From Phytophthora colocasiae (Eukaryota; Oomycota; Peronosporomycetes; Peronosporales; Peronosporaceae), in assembly GCA_018806915.1 (NCBI GenBank), contig JAGKQI010000088.1, positions 1,178,001-1,242,000 on the forward strand: a DNA stretch of 64,000 bases, read 5' to 3'. Below the pieces are notes generated by a model that did no database searches, was not told the DNA's origin, and was given only the letters and a program-made list of their open reading frames with translations. Positions 53,926 through 64,000 of the stretch are shown here, piece by piece. The position numbers and the translations under genes are program-made. Within the stretch, counting starts at the first letter, position 1; each line of letters begins with the position of its first letter.

Positions 53926-54476
53926 TTAGTGGTTTCCAGACGGTTTTGATTTTGCGATAACGAACGGCGTATGATGTACCCTGGATGAGTCACCAAAAAG
54001 TATCACTGTGACTCGCTCATTCTCATTTCCAGCGCACCGAACCCATATGGTTTTCACCCCTCGTGTCGATAGTGCCTGCTTTGCTAAGTACTTAAAGAAC
54101 ACGGCAGTCTGATCGGCATAATGAACGCGGTCGGCACCATGTTCTTGCATGAGACGGAGCATCTTTTCGCGAAATTGCGCTCTAGCGACTTTGCTGTCTG
54201 CCAGTGGCTTCTGAACTGACGAGTGTGTCCGCGTAGGGATAGCGAATGACAGCACAAAAAAAAACTTGCGAAATGTCCAGATGGTCTTAAATGCACCAGC
54301 CGGCAGACCTTCCTTATCAGCAACATGTATGCCGAAACTGGAGCTCCTTCACTGCGTAGATCGTCAATCCAACTTACAATTTCACGTTCATCATCGGGTG
54401 ACAGCATTGTCGCAGTTCCCAAATGCCGGGTGTATTTCATCTTCCCCCTTTTTTGTCGTTTCACTGTCCGGTTCAA
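53926..54476 (-). pseudogene. pogo-like (DDE_1) transposase remains
   Basis: The minus strand reads LSPDDEREIVSWIDDLRSEG near the N-terminal HTH region, then, after a shift, AREKM-like helices and VHYADQTAVFFKYLAK (first catalytic Asp), TRGVKTIWVRCAGNENERVT and VILFGDSS. This matches the DDE_1 family of pogo/Tigger elements. The N-terminus and the C-terminal half are absent here. Confidence 0.6.
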
Positions 54477-55013
54477 TCTTAGTCCACATTGACCCCCACA
54501 AATAGATAGACTTGCGTTTAGTTTCTAGCAATGCCTTTAAACCCAGAGAAAAGATTAGCTAGGGTGTCTGGCATTTTTGTGATCACGATAATAATTAATT
54601 GCAGCCAGCTTGACGTAGTACGGATCCACGCTCCGTTTAAGTTCGTGGTGGTGTTTCCCTTTGCCATTTTCCCATGGCTCACACCCCTATGCTGGCGTGT
54701 CATTGCGATTTTGACGCGGTTATAGCATGGTAACCCTCTAGATATAGTGAATGCAACCGTATTGAAATATCTAACTTAGGATGAAACTAGGATTGTCGGG
54801 TGCTAGAGATACTCGACTGTAAAGTGGCACTCCTAGCATTTCAGGTTATGCTATTGTTTGAAACTGTGTTATCGGAAGCTAGAAGTATTTTACGGTATCA
54901 CCTCCGTTGGGGTGATATGTATGGCTACACGAATGACAAACAGTTTTACACCACCACAGACAACAATATCCCTTAAAATTTTATCGCTCTTAGTTTTCTT
55001 AATAAAAATAATA
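54477..55013. other. AT-rich spacer
   Basis: No gene or clear repeat end seen between the pogo remains and the Tc1 element. Confidence 0.4.
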
Positions 55014-56569
55014 CAGTGCTGGCCATATGTTTGTGCGGGCACTTTTTCGTGAATATTTAGGCTAAATCTGAACGAATAAGGCTAAAACCGCGTAGAACTG
55101 CTATCCAAACCAAGAGCTTCCCGAGGATATATTTTTTTCCCGAGGCGATAAGCGGTTGTCGAGATACAGCAATGACCATCACTTTGACCCTGGTCAAAAG
55201 TCCGTGCGCCGCCAAGTTTCCCGCCATTTTGGCCGCTCTAGAACGTTCTAGAAGCTAGTAAGCACTCCGTTTGATAGATCTTCAGCTCTGCAGCCGATTG
55301 CACCCGCTCATTCACTCTAATTATTTCTAGGAGATCCGCAAGCCATGAGGAAAGGGACTGAGTTCACTGACATCGAGAAGGGCACTATCATCGGTCTACG
55401 AGAGGCTGTGTGCACGTTCGTTGTCATCGGCAAGCACCTTGGACGCTCGGCAACAGGTGTAGGCAAGTTCTGGAATACCAGAGAGAAGCGTGGGAAGACT
55501 AAACGGACGGGAAGACCGAGCAAGGTGTCGGCAAGAACTCAACGCCAGATTGTCCTTGACTGGTGAGCCTTCTAGTGCGGTGAAAGCAGCTCTCGGCTTA
55601 CGTGTGTCATCACGTACGGTACGAAGGGTGTTGCAGAAGTCGCCTTTCATAAGCTACGTGAAACGCCAGCGCACACCAATGCTAACAGCTGCCCACAAGC
55701 AAGCCCGGCGGGTGTGGGCGAAGGCCATGATCCGTGCCCGGACTGATTGGGATAAAATTATCTTCTCCGACGAGAAGAAATTCAATCTCGACGGTCCTGA
55801 CGGCACGCAGTACTACTGGCACGACCTGCGGAAGGAGAGAGAGAGCTTCTTCAGTCGCCAAAATGGGGGAGGCTCAGTCATGATTTGGGGTGCGTTTTCC
55901 TCTAAGGGTACGACTGACATTGCATTCCTGTCTGGACGCCAAACTCCCTAAACTACCAAGAAACGATCACCGACTACCTGCTGCCTTTTGGCGAGGGTAT
56001 GCACGACGGCGTCTACACTTTTCAGCAAGACAACGCGAGTATCCATACCTCGAAGTCCACCAAGGCATTTTTCAAGGACGCTGGTTTGAATGTTTTGGAG
56101 TGGCCAGCGCTTTCTCCAGACTTGAATCCCATTGAGAATGTGTGGGGAATGCTTGCATATGATGTTTACCGCGGTGGAAAGCAGTATTTGACGGTCAGTG
56201 AGCTCAAGAACGCCATATGCCAAGCATGGGGACGTCTGAAGCTCCAGCGACTCCAAAAGTTGATCGACTCGATGCCTGACCGCATCAGCGCCGTCCTAGA
56301 GGACAAAGGAAAGAAAACAAAGTACTAGCAGCTTTTAGCAAGCTCCACACAGGCTACGCAACATTGTTTTTTGAGCAGCGCACGGACTTTTGACCAGAGT
56401 GATGGTCATTGCTGTATCTCGACAACCGCTTATCGCCTCGGGAAAAAAAATATATCCTCGGGAAGCTCTTGGTTTGGATAGCAGTTCTACGCGGTTTTAG
56501 CCTTATTCGTTCAGATTTAGCCTAAATATTCACGAAAAAGTGCCCCGCACAAACATATGGCCAGCACTG
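55014..56569 (+). mobile_element. Tc1-type transposon with long, nearly identical TIRs
   Basis: A 1556-bp element flanked by TA (55012-55013, 56570-56571). TIRs 55014-55209 and 56378-56569 begin CAGTGCTGGCCATATGTTTG and differ by only a few changes, mainly a 6-bp insertion in the left arm (near 55186) and single-base length differences in G and T runs. The interior holds one broken DD34E transposase. Confidence 0.95.
55345..56328 (+). pseudogene. Tc1 transposase with two frame shifts
   Basis: It starts MRKGTEFTDIEKGTIIGLRE with an HTH region and a GRPSK linker. After a shift near 55560 the frame continues through the second HTH (VSSRTVRRVLQKSPF) and IIFSDEKKFNLDGPDG (first Asp). After another shift near 55950 it reads YTFQQDNASIH (second Asp) and LSPDLNPIENVWG (Glu, 34 residues between). 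The catalytic triad is therefore retained but the frame is broken twice, so this copy cannot move itself. Confidence 0.88.
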
Positions 56570-57205
56570 TATATATATGTCCTATTCACCGAAATCTGCA
56601 CCAGATCGCATGATGAAAGATAGATGGCGCTGTCGACAAAAGACCCGTTGAATTCGGGGGCGACGACAGTACCGAATGTTGTAGCGAAGAAGACAAGGAC
56701 ACTGAGTGCTGCCAGTCGGCTGCGGGCAAGGAGGATGAAGTAAAGAAAGCGGCAGCAATACAACGTTGTGCGTCTTCGGCAGTGGTTGATTAGAACGGAG
56801 CGAAAAAAAGGGGAAATCCAAGAAGCAAGGGTTTCCAGCTGAGAAGTGCAAATTTACAAGTACTTCAGGGTAGCACAAGTCGAAGCGATGCAAGGTGGCA
56901 CGTGATGCCACATCACCTAGCTTGATGTTGTTTCTGGTGACATGTAGATTCCGACCTGACCAGAACTATACGGGACTGTGTGATGGCACGTACGGGCCAA
57001 CTGCAGATATGTTGGACCTCCAGATTCATCGCTCAAGCTTTTCAATATGTTATGCTCAAGGGCTTCTGGAGGGAAGTGACAATCGAGTCGAATCGCTATT
57101 TCGTGCAGAATTTGGTGTCACGTGAGGATCACAGCTTTGAAAACCAGAAAGCGCCACGAAAATAAGCCGAATGAAGAATTCAAGGTGCGCGTGTCTAAGT
57201 AGCTA
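56570..57205. other. Degraded repeat-like DNA between two transposons
   Basis: A plus-strand segment near 57050-57165 reads GFWREVTIESNRYFVQNLV, which may be the N-terminal part of another piggyBac-like transposase (weak). The rest is unassigned. Confidence 0.3.
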
Positions 57206-57643
57206 TGCAGCGGGGCTGCGTAGGTGTGCACCGCACAGAGGAAGTTTAGTTGACTCGTAGAGTCTCGCTTGCAAGGCGCTAGCCTCCGGTTCTATACAAG
57301 AACCAAGTAGTCCACTAAATACGGGACTCCCAGAGTCAGTGTCCCTATAATAAAGGACTAATACTAACTATGTAAAATGCAAACTGAATTGTATTGACTT
57401 CTATTGCCCTCATCCTAAATGTAACGGATTTAGTATTTAGCATACTAAATCCTAATCAAAATGCAATGTGTGGCTCTTAGTCAACTGCCCTCACATGGGT
57501 ACATGTGGCGTGTGAGATACGATGTGTCACACACAGAACTGTGACGTGTGTACTCGTGTGTGACACACTATTATGTACTCACATAAATGTATCCATGTGT
57601 GTCACACACCAACGGTAGACATTCGTGTAACATCCCCGTCACA
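57206..57643 (-). repeat. Gypsy 3' LTR
   Basis: 438 bp; on the plus strand TGCAGCGGGG...GTCACA. It differs from the other LTR at very few positions (e.g. CAACGGTAG versus CAACGATAG, GTCACA versus GTTACA). Confidence 0.92.
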
Positions 57644-58390
57644 CTCTCCCCACCAAGATTCCGGATACCGTATCCGGAAAGTGTAAACACACGACGCGAT
57701 TATCGGCCGATGGCCACAGTTTGCGCCGACGGCGCTCTCTCTTGTGCGTGCTACACGCCTGCGTACGTGATGCCACTTGACACACACTTGGGCCCAATCC
57801 TTACCAAGCATATAAGCCTACTGGCTCGAGTCAAGTGGCTCTACGAGCGTGGAAAGAAGGCCACAGGTAGCGTATCAACGATAGAGCGGGATCAGTGATC
57901 CACAGGGCAAGCCTGTGTATTGCAAACCCACGCGCTCAACACAGCCGTAGACACGGCAACGATCCCCGGACAGCTAAGCTGTCGCTCAGGAGGAGCTTAC
58001 CTAACTCCTACTGCTATGCAGCATGCGGGGTCCAATGCATTGGCACCCCTGGCATCCACAGTGCCTCATGACATAGTCATACCCATTGAACGCTTCTAGC
58101 GTCAGGTGATCGGATAGAATCCGTTCCCATCACCACTTGCCGTTTAGACAGAACGTCATTAAGACGGTTGTTCATCACGAACCATCTTCGCTTCATGATC
58201 GCGAAGCTCCGGGCCATAGGCCAGTGTTGTTAAAGGGTCATAGACCCTTGAAACACGCGCGCGAGGCGCATGTAGCTCTACTGCGCTTGCAGTTTGAGCA
58301 TTCGATGCCACGTCGACGGCACCGACGTGCTCGCTGCAAGTATTGCAGCTACGGGCCAGAGCCTGAGCTACGACCCTGTGGACTCCCACC

Positions 58391-58840
58391 TTAGTGGGAG
58401 GTGATTGGCACCCGGCGACTCCGTCGCACGCCCACCGGGCGGTCTGACACCGGGTGTGCCCGATCATATGCGTCAACGACGTCTGGGCAGTCCTGCCGTA
58501 GTGGCACCTCAGACTCCCACGAGTTCTGTGAGTGAGGGTAACCTCGCCACTTCACCCGATACTTGTTGTAACCTTGGCGACGACGCCGCGCCATCAGGCG
58601 ATCCACATGATAGTGAAGCTCACCTTGCTCACTGAGCAGTGGCGGAGGAGGCCGGATCGCAGCGGCGCGCGATACTCGATGAGTGTGACGACCGCTATCT
58701 GGCGCGGCGCGCCTGGTATCAGCTGGAACACTCGATCGAGACTCTCCAGAGTCAGACTCAGTCTCTTCAAGAGAACATGGAGCGCGTGTGGCATACGCAT
58801 GCCGGCCTCGCTCACGACTTGGAGGAGGTCGAAAGCCAAA
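58391..58840 (-). pseudogene. Gypsy chromodomain tail
   Basis: The minus strand reads GELHYHVDRLMARRRRQGYN, KYRVKWRGYPHSQNSWES and CPDVVDAYDRAHP, a chromodomain of the type used by chromoviruses to choose chromatin targets. It is cut off from its integrase by the inverted block at 58840-60140. Confidence 0.8.
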
Positions 58841-60140
58841 TGGGGAGGACATCCTCCGCAGTGTATGCGCTGACACGCCGAGGCGTTGGAGCGCTATGCT
58901 CCCTCTCGTTGAGTTCTCAATGAACAATGCGGTGCATGCCTCGACAGGCTTCACCCCGTTCTACGTGAACGGCCTTGCGCATCCGCGCGTCCAACTGACT
59001 CCGCCACGCGGTGGCCTCGGGCTTGGTGGGGGAGGGGCTGTGCCGTCGCTCGAACCCTCCCTTCTACTCCTTGCTGAAGGAATATGGAGACGTTGTCTCG
59101 AAGGAACCACCGAGTGGCCTGCCTCCTGACCGAGGCGTTCGTCACGAGATCGACTTAGTTCCCGGAACAAAATACCCGGCAGTGGTCTCTTCCTAAAGAG
59201 CAATGCGACGCCATTGACGCCTTCTTCCGTGCGAAGCACGCGGCGGGTCTCGTGCGCGAGAGCAAGTCTCCGCACTCCGCGCCAACGTTCTGTGTCAGAA
59301 AGCCGAATGGCAAGTGGCGTATCGTCCACGCTTTTAATAAGCTCAACGCTGCCACGATTCCGGCACAGACGCCGATTCCTAGGAAGGATGTTCTTCAGAA
59401 CAACATGGTGGGTTGCACCATGTACAGTGCGCTCGACTTAGTTGATGGCTACTATCAGCTGCTCATGCGAGCCAGTGATATTCCGCTTACAGCGGTGAGC
59501 ACCCCGAGCCGTATGCTCTGGGAGTGGCTCGTCATGCCCCAAGGGCTGTCGAATGCGCCTGCAACGTTCAATCGTCTAGTGACGCAGTTGTACAAGCCCC
59601 TGCGGACATTCGCACAGACGTACTTTGACGACGTGTTCGTCCACAGTCGTGCAGAGCACGGAAAGACTGATGTCGAGGTACACATGGAGCACGTACGAGC
59701 TGGGCTCGAGTGCATGCGCACGAACAAGTTGTACGCCAACGCGGACAAGTGCGTCTTTGGCGCGGAAGAAATCCCTTTCCTAGGGTGCTTCATTGGGAAA
59801 CATGGCCTTTGTGCTGATCCAGCAAAGGTCAAGGCCATTGTGGACTGGCCGGTTCCTCTGAACCAGAAGGACTTGCGCAAGTGGCTTGGCTTGGCCAACT
59901 ACTTGCACAAGTACAGCGAGAACTACACTGAGCTGGCTCGGCCACTGTCGGATCTCCTTAAGAAGGATGCCGAATGGGTATGGCGTGCTGAGCACGAGAG
60001 TGCGTTCACTCGTATCAAGGATAGCCTGCTTCAGGCACCGATACTGGCGTTGCCAGACCCCGATCGTCCGTTTATCGTCGTTTGTGGCGCCTCGGACTTT
60101 GCCATCGGCAGTGCTTTGCTACAAGCGGACGCCGAAGGAG
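58840..60140 (+). pseudogene. Inverted, permuted Gypsy integrase tail + RT
   Basis: The plus strand carries, first, a late-integrase piece (EDILRSVCADTPRRWSAM, LVEFSMNNAVHASTGFTPFY, AHPRVQLTPPRGG) and, directly after it near 59050, the start of the RT region (PPFYSLLKEYGDVVSKEPPS, PPDRGVRHEIDLVPGTKYPA). The RT continues with SPHSAPTFCVRKPNGKWRIV, YSALDLVDGYYQLLM, MPQGLSNAPATFNRL, TYFDDVFVHSR and WLGLANYLHKYS, and ends at the beginning of RNase H (ASDFAIGSALLQADAEG). One base-level break lies near 59195. In an intact element RT precedes integrase and lies on the same strand as gag; here both order and strand are changed. Confidence 0.85.
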
Positions 60141-60249
60141 CTCGCAGAGCTGCGGGGTCAGGCGACGATGTTGCTGCAGATGACGCAGCCCGTGCACGCG
60201 TCGTCGGCGCCAGCGCCTCCGCGTTCACCCCTGTGGGGTCCCGATATGG

Positions 60250-60590
60250 CTTGAGCAAGCCCACATAGAACACAGGATGTGTTCGCATCCGCTTCGGCAA
60301 GTCAAGCGTGTATGCAAGGCCCTTCTTGGCCACGAACGTGAACGTTCCGATGAAGCGTGGCCGCAACTTCGTCTTGAAGACGGCTGACACCGCGAGGTTT
60401 TTTGCGTTTAATAAAACGTGGTCACCGACCTTGAATTCCCACACATTGCTTCTGCCTTTGGCATCAGCTTGTTCCTTTTGAACATCTTGGCTTTCAGCCA
60501 ATGCGTCGCGCACACGGCGTAAAACGCTAAGCCTCGTCGAGAGGAAGTCATCGACTTGCTTACGAACAGCAAGAGGGCTGACATCAGCAA
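60250..60590 (-). pseudogene. Gypsy post-integrase region
   Basis: The minus strand reads ADVSPLAVRKQVDDFLSTR, VWEFKVGDHVLLNAKNL, KLRPRFIGTFTFVAKKGLAY and RTHPVFYVGLLKPY, the C-terminal SH3-like integrase region that normally leads into the chromodomain. It joins directly to the gag-protease linker near 60595, so the RT-to-integrase block that belongs there is gone. Confidence 0.82.
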
Positions 60591-60599
60591 GCTCTTCTT

Positions 60600-62537
60600 G
60601 AGGATCTCCGATCCACTCCTGGCGCTCAACGCCTTCTTGACCTCGGCCAAGACGGACTCGTCAACGAGGGACGATGAGTTTAACTCCTCTTCTGGTCTAA
60701 CGATGACCACCTCGGCGAGTTCGCCAGCCTTCAAGGCATCACCAAAGTCGGCGAACGACATCTCCTCTAGCTCAAGGAGTATGTCAACACTCGGCAGCTC
60801 GTCCAGCAGGACGTTGCCTTCGGCACTGCCGTCCACTCCATCAACCAGAGTGTATAGCTGCCCACAGCCCTCCTGTGCGTCGGCACTCGACGTCACGGAT
60901 GACTCAGACGCAGAGCGTCTCGCCCAAAGGGCCTTACGACGTCGTCGTCTAGCCGACGAACGTCCACTCGACGGAGTATGTGCCGTCGCACAAGTTTCGG
61001 CCTCTCTCGGCCCAGTGTCAGAGACACTCAGCGATCCACTCGGTCGATGACCGATGTCGCTCAGCGGAGTACGTGCCGCTGCACAATTAAGTTGGTCCAG
61101 TGTCAGAGACACCCAGCGAGTTACTTGGTTTACGACCAGCATCGCTCGGCGGAGTACGTGCCGCCCCACAGTTCACGGCCTGAGAAGGCCCGATGCCGGC
61201 ATCCAGTGGCGGTTCATGACCGGCGTCACTCGGCGGAGTACGTGCCGCCCCACAGGGATTACGTGGGCTTTGCCCACACGTTGACTCACTGTCAACCAGC
61301 GCAACGCGTTCAACAGGACTGTGGTCCTCGCACTCGGTGGTGTCCACTAACTCGGACACACTGACTACCAGCATCATAGCCGACTCAGCTCGATGCTCGG
61401 GCCAATAACGCTTCTGCTTCCTAGCAGAGGTGGTTTCATGACTCACCAAAGCTCCACTAGGAAGGTCTTCGACCTCCAATCGATCCATGGCTCGTGGCGC
61501 TCCAGCCACGCCATACCAAGGATGAGGTCGTACCTGGAATCCAGATCCAGGACCAAGCAGCGTTCTACGCCACCGAAGTCCAAGAACTTCAGCCGCAGGT
61601 CCATGGGGACCTTGGCTACAGTGACACGGACGCCCGTCGCTAGACGGACAGTGACGGTGTCACCTCTTCGCGCTCGAAGCGCCTCAGCATATTGCTGACT
61701 ACCCTCAACGGTGGAGCGTCTGACATAGTTGCCAGACGCTCCCGAATCGATCAACACGATCCACGGCTTCTCGAACCCCTTCACGTCCACATGGACGACC
61801 AGCAAGCCCTGCTTGCTCACACGTTCCGTGTTCAAGAGCACGGAGCTCTTCGGGGCTGATCCCCAGTGCCTCTCACGCACTGCAGAACTCAGTTCTTCCC
61901 CAGTAGACCGCCACGCGTCTACTGGGAGCCGGCGTTCCCCTGGGCAGAGCCCGAAGCGGGACTCGCGGTAGGGTTGCGGCCATTCTGGCCCGGCGCGCTC
62001 TTTGCGCAGAGGGTAGTTGGGCCTCAGATGTGTGGGACTGCCACACGTTTAGCACCGGCGGGTGCTCATACGCTGCACCGCAGCTCGTAGCTCGGCTACT
62101 TCGTCGTCATAGCTGAGGTCCATGGGCTCGGGTCCCCCCGACCTCGTGCTGTTAGCACCGACCCTCGACAACTTAAAGTTGTGCTCGGCATTCAATGCCA
62201 CGCTGACAGCGTCCTCGAAGCTACGAGGATTCTGACGGAACGCCTCCGTCCTGGCCACGCCAGCTCTCAAGCCTTCCATGAAGACTGTCACGGCGACCAC
62301 CTCAGGTAGAGGATCGGCAGCCATGCCAGCGATGAGCGTTGGACATAGTCCACCAGATCCTTCTTGCCCTGTCGGCAAGCGAGGAAGCGTGACTGCACGC
62401 GATACGCCTGGTTAGGCGGGGCAAACACTTGCGTGAGCCTGGCCTTTAGCTCGCCCCACGTGGGGAAGGCCGCCTCCACCGACGTCCCAGACGTCAAGCC
62501 CATTCTCGTGCTCGCCCTCGAGCTTAGAGATAGCGGA
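60600..62537 (-). pseudogene. Gypsy gag (N-truncated), protease and linker
   Basis: Gag pieces SVEAAFPTWGELKARLTQVF and PPNQAYRVQSRFLACRQGK (to 62345), then after a shift AADPLPEVVAVTVFMEGLRA and MDLSYDDEVAELRAAVQRM. The protease follows: VLIDSGASGNYVRRS, with YDLILGMAWLERHEPWIDW. The linker has Pro/Ser-rich repeats and a leader to RT (ELPSVDILLELEEMSFADFG, SSLVDESVLAEVKKALSARS). The gag start and primer-binding site are missing: mid-gag adjoins the LTR at 62538. Confidence 0.82.
60967..61254 (-). repeat. Four degenerate repeats in the Gypsy linker
   Basis: The segment CGGAGTACGTGCCGC recurs near 60971, 61065, 61150 and 61233, spaced 83-94 bp. On the minus strand it encodes variants of CGAARTPPSDAGH. 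The spacing is not constant in codons, and the repeats differ in their flanks. Confidence 0.75.
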
Positions 62538-62975
62538 CGCAGCGGGGCTGCGTAGGTGTGCACCGCACAGAGGAAGTTTAGTTGACTCGTAGAGTCTCGC
62601 TTGCAAGGCGCTAGCCTCCGGTTCTATACAAGAACCAAGTAGTCCACTAAATACGGGACTCCCAGAGTCAGTGTCCCTATAATAAAGGACTAATACTAAC
62701 TATGTAAAATGCAAACTGAATTGTATTGACTTCTATTGCCCTCATCCTAAATGTAACGGATTTAGTATTTAGCATACTAAATCCTAATCAAAATGCAATG
62801 TGTGGCTCTTAGTCAACTGCCCTCACATGGGTACATGTGGCGTGTGAGATACGATGTGTCACACACAGAACTGTGACGTGTGTACTCGTGTGTGACACAC
62901 TATTATGTACTCACATAAATGTATCCATGTGTGTCACACACCAACGATAGACATTCGTGTAACATCCCCGTTACA
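62538..62975 (-). repeat. Gypsy 5' LTR
   Basis: 438 bp, nearly identical to 57206-57643. On the minus strand it begins TGTAACGGGGATG. At its inner end it runs straight into gag coding sequence, with no recognisable tRNA-primer site. Confidence 0.92.
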
Positions 62976-62980
62976 AGCTA

Positions 62981-63429
62981 GACATCAAACCTCACAAAAT
63001 TCTACATTTACTGGATTTATTGATGGCAAGGATGCTGAATCCACACCGCTGTCTTTGCCACAATCAGTAGGAAAAAGTGGGTGGGATACTTTCAACGACA
63101 TCATGGCACGCTATCGTATCGAATATGTCATGACAATTCCCCAACAGCGCAGATGTCAAAACCTCTATAAACAGGGCACGAAAAATTAATTAAATCAAAT
63201 ATAAACAATTACCACGCCAATTTCGGTTCGATATAAAGGCGCAAACATGTTGTATAATACTATATGTTAAAGCCTGAAATTTGTATGCTCCCTGCGGAGA
63301 ACAAAACAACGCGCAATGGATTTTAGAGCTGGGGTTTGGAGAGGTCGTTGGTCTGCAAAGACATCTTGATGTAGTCATGTACGGCAATCGGAAAGGTGAT
63401 GGGATGGAGGGTCATCATTTCGCTAATTG
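62981..63429. other. Flank of the Gypsy insertion, no gene assigned
   Basis: An open stretch to 63189 reads TGFIDGKDAESTPLSLPQSV, WDTFNDIMARYRIEYVMTIP with no ATG of its own and no family I know. The rest is AT-rich. Confidence 0.3.
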
Positions 63430-63830
63430 AGCAAACCAAGATCAGCCGGGTTTACTGCTCTGGGATGATCTGTCTGCCATAGGATAGAGTATTCGTGCTT
63501 GTGCGAAAGAGCTAAACGTTGTTCTTGTACGTGTATCACCAAGCTGCACTAGTGTATGTCAACCTGCCGATATCTGTTGGAATATGCCATTGAAAGCTAG
63601 GCTTCGTGCTCATTGGATCGAAAAACTACAGGCCCAACTCGCCCGTGCCAGGTCGACATTAAGTTTAAGCTAAATCCCCCGAAAAAGAAGGACGTGAGTG
63701 GTTTGTTGCAGCTTGGGAAGATTTCAGCCAAGCTGTGATCAAGAATGGCTTTTCCTTCATTTTTAAGCATGCGCTTGTGCGCAGCGATCACTTGGAACTG
63801 TCAGTGCGTATCAACGTTCTTTAAATGTCC
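63430..63830 (+). pseudogene. C-terminal remains of a pogo-like transposase
   Basis: The plus strand reads ACAKELNVVLVRVSPSCTSV, CQPADICWNMPLKARLRAHW and IEKLQAQLARAR, then shifted pieces to 63830. The SCTSVCQPAD...N.PLK pattern resembles the last catalytic part of DDE_1 transposases (PxGxTxxxQPLDxxxNxPFK). Stops and shifts throughout. It is on the opposite strand to, and far from, the pogo-like N-terminal piece near 54 kb. Confidence 0.45.
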
Positions 63831-64000
63831 ACTACTACGGAGCTGCTTCAGTTGGGACAGATTGACTTAGGGAACAACAAAACTTGCCGAAAATAAGCAA
63901 TTTCCCCAGTTTATCGCTGCGATGTGAATGGATCTTAACCCAGTCCACATGCTCTCAAGCGGGTGAAGTCGACAACCCGTGACCATCAGTAAATGAATAC

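Larger units (their letters stand above)
57206..62975 (-). mobile_element. Gypsy chromovirus with scrambled interior
   Basis: LTRs 57206-57643 and 62538-62975 (438 bp each) are almost identical, and AGCTA flanks the element (57201-57205, 62976-62980). Transcription is on the minus strand: a purine tract (complement of CTCTCCCCACCA at 57644) precedes the 57.2-kb LTR. The interior runs gag - protease - linker - integrase C-terminus on minus, then RT plus part of integrase on plus, then chromodomain on minus. RNase H, the integrase core, the primer site and the gag start are missing. Confidence 0.9.

Noticed and set aside
53926..63830. The two pogo-like pieces as one transposase split by later insertions
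   Set aside because: They lie on opposite strands and in the wrong order, so they are treated as separate remains.
1..64000. tRNA, rRNA or CRISPR features
   Set aside because: No cloverleaf with matching arms, no rRNA-like conserved block and no regularly spaced direct repeats were seen by eye; a covariance-model scan would be decisive.

Overview
This window looks like a chromosome segment of an oomycete, most probably Phytophthora or a close relative. That is inferred from many short introns (57-82 nt where I could place them) with GT..AG ends, genes packed 50-200 bp apart on both strands, ankyrin proteins of the type with repeated WLHTHRTEGCT-like units, and a transposon set (chromodomain Gypsy, Copia, piggyBac, Tc1, pogo, hAT) typical of those genomes. 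No bacterial features, CRISPR arrays or rRNA genes were seen. All exon structures were worked out by eye from splice signals and reading frame, and no transcript or homology search was available.

Region 1 (about 0.3-40.2 kb) is a gene island of roughly 25 genes, nearly all housekeeping. Protein traffic and folding: SEC63, a small J-domain protein, an UNC119/PDE6D-type lipid-cargo carrier, a Hook adaptor, a VAC8-like armadillo protein, a WBP2/GRAM protein and a PH-SMP (extended-synaptotagmin-like) membrane-contact protein. Mitochondrial: elongation factor G1, a thiamine-pyrophosphate-type carrier, the NFU1 iron-sulfur scaffold and a Nudix hydrolase with a presequence-like start. RNA and chromosome biology: histone stem-loop binding protein SLBP, CGR1/CCDC86 rRNA-processing protein and a TEN1-like telomere (CST) subunit split by an intron. 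Also present are a three-repeat MYB factor, a kelch protein, a membrane-anchored PEBP, a Jupiter/HN1-type microtubule-associated protein and several uncharacterised proteins. Several adjacent genes are divergent or convergent pairs with little intergenic DNA.

Two non-autonomous DNA elements sit inside this island. One, with 10-bp target duplications, splits an ankyrin gene in a way that might still be spliced out in frame. The other, a 907-bp foldback element, fills the space between the divergent kelch and WBP2-like genes.

Region 2 (40.36-64 kb) is almost pure transposon: a piggyBac element that carries a host aldehyde dehydrogenase fragment, an unassigned inverted-repeat element, hAT remains, a decayed Copia element, a second piggyBac-like transposase, pogo remains, a Tc1 element with nearly identical 192-196-bp ends, and a Gypsy chromovirus with almost identical LTRs but a scrambled interior (RT plus part of integrase inverted and circularly permuted). 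No transposase or polyprotein here looks intact. The change from gene island to repeats is abrupt, at the TTAA target site at 40.36 kb.
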